From Duganella sp. CF458 (GTDB taxonomy: Bacteria > Pseudomonadota > Gammaproteobacteria > Burkholderiales > Burkholderiaceae_D), in the NCBI RefSeq assembly GCF_900113115.1, contig NZ_FOOF01000008.1, forward strand, positions 1-64,000: DNA of 64,000 nt, in the 5' to 3' direction. The position numbers and the translations under genes were made by a program. Below the pieces are notes generated by a model. The model was not told the origin of the DNA, did not search any database, and saw only the letters and a program-made list of their open reading frames with translations. Below, piece after piece: positions 61,968 to 64,000 of the stretch (within the stretch, counting starts at the first letter, position 1; every line of letters begins with the position of its first letter).

Positions 61968-63260
61968 GTGAAATCCATGTCGATAGTCCTGCGATGTGCG
62001 GCGCTACTGGGCGCTCTGACGCAGGGTTCCACTGCCCATGCTGTGGAGAGTTTGCAATCTCTGGCGTTTCAGCCCGTGGCTGGCACGGTGATACCTATGG
62101 GCGGTTCCGTGCGCAACGATAACGAGGTAGTACGCCAGCGGCTGGTGCAACTTGCCGGTGGTCCCGCAGCACGGTTTGTGGTGATTCCCACTGCATCGTC
62201 CTATCCTGAAAAGTCGGGCGCGGACGCGGTAGAACAACTAAGGCGCCGTGGCGCGCAGGCGGAACTGCTGAAGATCGCGCCATGCTGGACTGGCGAGACG
62301 CTGGAGTCCGCGCGCCGGGCAGCGGCCGACCCAGCCAACCTGGCCAAGATCCGCGCTGCTAGCGCCGTGTTCTTTACCGGTGGTGCCCAGGAGCGCACTG
62401 CCGATGTACTGAATCCGGACGGCGTGGCATCGCCCGTACTGCAGGCGGTGCGCGAGTTGCAGGCGCGCGGTGGCGTGATCGCCGGCAGCAGTGCGGGAGC
62501 CGCCATCATGAGCAGCACGATGTTTCGCGATGCGATGAACTCCGTGCAGGTGATGAAGGGCGTTATGCGCGATGGCAAGGAGATCGACCGCGGGCTGGGT
62601 TTTGTTGGCGACCAGCTGTTCATTGACCAGCATTTCCTTAAGCGAGGCAGGGTGGGGCGCATGCTGGCGCTGATGCTGGCCAAAGGTTACAAGGTGGGTC
62701 TGGGCGTGGACGAAAATACCGCGGCAATTATTCACGGTAGCGAAATCGAAGTTGTCGGCGGGAGCGGGGCGCTGCTAGTGGATTTACGCCAGGCGACTCA
62801 AGAGCCAGGGCCCGTGAATGTGCGCAATGTGCGGATTTCCTATCTCGATAACGGCGATCGCTATGACCTGGCCAAATTGAAGGGGCAGGTGCTTGCGGCC
62901 AAACAGGCCAGGGGCGAAATCAAGTTCCGCCAGCCGGGCTTTGTTTCGGAGCTGGAATTCCTCCGTCCTGCTTTTACAGACATCCTCGGTGAAAACGCCA
63001 TCTTGCGGGCACTGACGCAACTGGTGGATGGACCGCGCGACCATGTGCGGGGAATTGCGTTCGACCTCGAGAACCTGCCTGATGCTCCGGTGGCCGATCC
63101 CGCCCCCGAGCTGGGTTTCGAGTTCATGCTGCGGCGCGATGAACATACGCATGGCTGGGACAACGAGGGCTTGGACAACAACGATTATTCGATCTTCGAT
63201 GCGCGTCTCGACGTGCGGCCGGTGCGCTTGAAAACCCCGTTCTATCAGGCGTGGCAGTGA
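61968..63260 (+). CDS. Cyanophycinase-family (S51) secreted peptidase
   Basis: A 430-aa protein. GTG 61968 is chosen because AAGGAG lies seven bases upstream. A signal peptide (IVLRCAALLGALTQGSTAHA) predicts export. The S51 fold is shown by GTVIPMGGS near the start, FFTGGAQERTADVL, and the nucleophile motif GVIAGSSAGAAIMSSTM (about Ser180). It cleaves beta-Asp-Arg cyanophycin to dipeptides, or other aspartyl peptides. The C-terminal 150 residues (LGFEFMLRRDEHTHGWDNEG, then YSIFDARLDVRPV) extend beyond the core. It is divergent from a TonB receptor that could import the product. Confidence 0.82.
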   Translation: MKSMSIVLRCAALLGALTQGSTAHAVESLQSLAFQPVAGTVIPMGGSVRNDNEVVRQRLVQLAGGPAARFVVIPTASSYPEKSGADAVEQLRRRGAQAELLKIAPCWTGETLESARRAAADPANLAKIRAASAVFFTGGAQERTADVLNPDGVASPVLQAVRELQARGGVIAGSSAGAAIMSSTMFRDAMNSVQVMKGVMRDGKEIDRGLGFVGDQLFIDQHFLKRGRVGRMLALMLAKGYKVGLGVDENTAAIIHGSEIEVVGGSGALLVDLRQATQEPGPVNVRNVRISYLDNGDRYDLAKLKGQVLAAKQARGEIKFRQPGFVSELEFLRPAFTDILGENAILRALTQLVDGPRDHVRGIAFDLENLPDAPVADPAPELGFEFMLRRDEHTHGWDNEGLDNNDYSIFDARLDVRPVRLKTPFYQAWQ

Positions 63261-63367
63261 CGACCGGTATCCGCACGCGCCGTGACAATTGAATAGGTTC
63301 TACGCCTTGCGATGAAACTAGAATCGCGTAGAAGGCCGGAAATTCCTATCATCTGAACGGAGGCGTC

Positions 63368-64000
63368 GTGGACAGAATAAGCGAGGTTGTGTACGCGAAG
63401 ATTCACCCGTCGGTTGGCATTGCGCGGGTAGGCAATTCCAAACAGGAGGACGGATTCTATATCGGACCCCAAGTGGTGAATCCGGAGCCCAAGCCAGCGA
63501 ACTTCTACCGTGACGATACTGGAGCACTTAAACGCGAGGTGGCGGAGTTCCGCATCTATGGCTACGACGGCCAGGGGCAAGTGGTATGTGAGCTGGATAT
63601 GCGGGACGGCATCGAGATTGAATGGACCGTCGAACTGGCCAATCATAAAGCGGCCTGGTACAACTTCGAGGTTGCACTGGACATCCCCGACGCTGCGACG
63701 GCGACTCCTTCCACGCGCCGCAATGCGAAAGTGCCGGTGGTCGAACGCAGCAGCTTATCGATCACGCCCGGTCCCCGCAGCATTTCCGAACCTTCTGGCT
63801 CGGGCGACCGGTACCGCTTCGATAGCGGCAGCTTCATGAGTATCCAGGTGCCGCTGGGGGAATTGCGCACCGATCCGGGCGGCCGGCTATGGGTTTTTGG
63901 CGGGCATGGCAAATCGGCCTCGTTCGACGACAGCGCCCCTACGACATTCGCCAACAACGATGGCTGGTATGACGACACCAGTGATGGTCCGGTGAGCGCG
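63368..64000 (+). CDS. LodA/GoxA-like quinoprotein amino-acid oxidase, 5' part
   Basis: A GTG at 63368 follows CGGAGGCGTC. The product reads VVYAKIHPSVGIARVGNSKQ, FYIGPQVV, AEFRIYGYDGQGQVVCEL and VELANHKAAWYNFEVALDIP, then ITPGPRSISE and LWVFGGHGKSASFDD. This is the typical N-terminus of LodA-type CTQ-dependent oxidases. Family members oxidise lysine or glycine with release of H2O2, with antibacterial effect. The gene runs off the window after about 211 residues, so the catalytic CTQ region and the LodB-type maturase, normally next, cannot be seen. The specific substrate is unknown. Confidence 0.8.
   Translation, partial: MDRISEVVYAKIHPSVGIARVGNSKQEDGFYIGPQVVNPEPKPANFYRDDTGALKREVAEFRIYGYDGQGQVVCELDMRDGIEIEWTVELANHKAAWYNFEVALDIPDAATATPSTRRNAKVPVVERSSLSITPGPRSISEPSGSGDRYRFDSGSFMSIQVPLGELRTDPGGRLWVFGGHGKSASFDDSAPTTFANNDGWYDDTSDGPVSA

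Noticed and set aside
1..64000. CRISPR arrays, integrase/prophage modules, rRNA operons
   Set aside because: I found no regularly spaced repeats, integrase or phage structural genes, and no rRNA sequence.

Overview
The window looks like a chromosomal stretch of a violacein-producing betaproteobacterium of the Oxalobacteraceae (Massilia / Duganella / Janthinobacterium type). The evidence is a complete vioABCDE operon, many c-di-GMP and two-component genes, large TonB-dependent receptors, high GC, and many short lineage-specific proteins that recur as diverged copies. The genus is an inference. I saw no rRNA, tRNA, CRISPR array, integrase or prophage module.

Layout. 0-12 kb: a slipin operon, an RNB-domain ribonuclease, a CNNM/CorC-type membrane protein, a sensor kinase, and three decayed genes (SET domain, phospholipase D-like lipoprotein, beta/gamma-crystallin plus glycine-zipper protein). 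12-17 kb: a KaiC-like ATPase operon (138-aa protein, KaiC-like protein, GGDEF-EAL protein, histidine kinase). 17-22 kb: a beta-lactamase-fold lipoprotein, a PNPOx-like protein and a TonB receptor. 22-31 kb: a cold-shock gene, a diguanylate cyclase, a decayed sensor kinase, a Na+/H+ antiporter and many small genes. 31-41 kb: two diverged copies of one module (105-aa protein, conserved non-coding leader, 212-aa protein, fatty-acid desaturase, 97-aa protein), with a response regulator, a truncated HicB and an IS3 remnant between them and a second cold-shock gene after them. 41-52 kb: a diguanylate cyclase, then vioABCDE, an MFS exporter and a 129-aa protein. 53-59 kb: a response regulator, a sensor kinase, a frameshifted antiporter, an acyltransferase with a stop codon, and a third diguanylate cyclase. 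59-64 kb: a TonB receptor divergent from a secreted cyanophycinase, then the start of a LodA-like quinoprotein oxidase that runs off the window.

How the parts fit. VioA-E convert L-tryptophan to violacein, and the MFS protein is a candidate exporter. The 41-53 kb block carrying them is bounded on both sides by directly repeated, decayed copies of the same small-gene pair, which suggests recombination-mediated insertion or duplication. Many surrounding genes are signal-transduction or membrane-adaptation genes.

The most unusual signals are: (i) a dispersed family of at least eight short proteins sharing a helical A-x3-L / G / A-x2-[YF]-[LM]-R / RV[LIV] pattern; (ii) a 54-base identical non-coding element upstream of both desaturase modules; (iii) at least six genes broken by single in-frame stops or frameshifts in an otherwise intact background.
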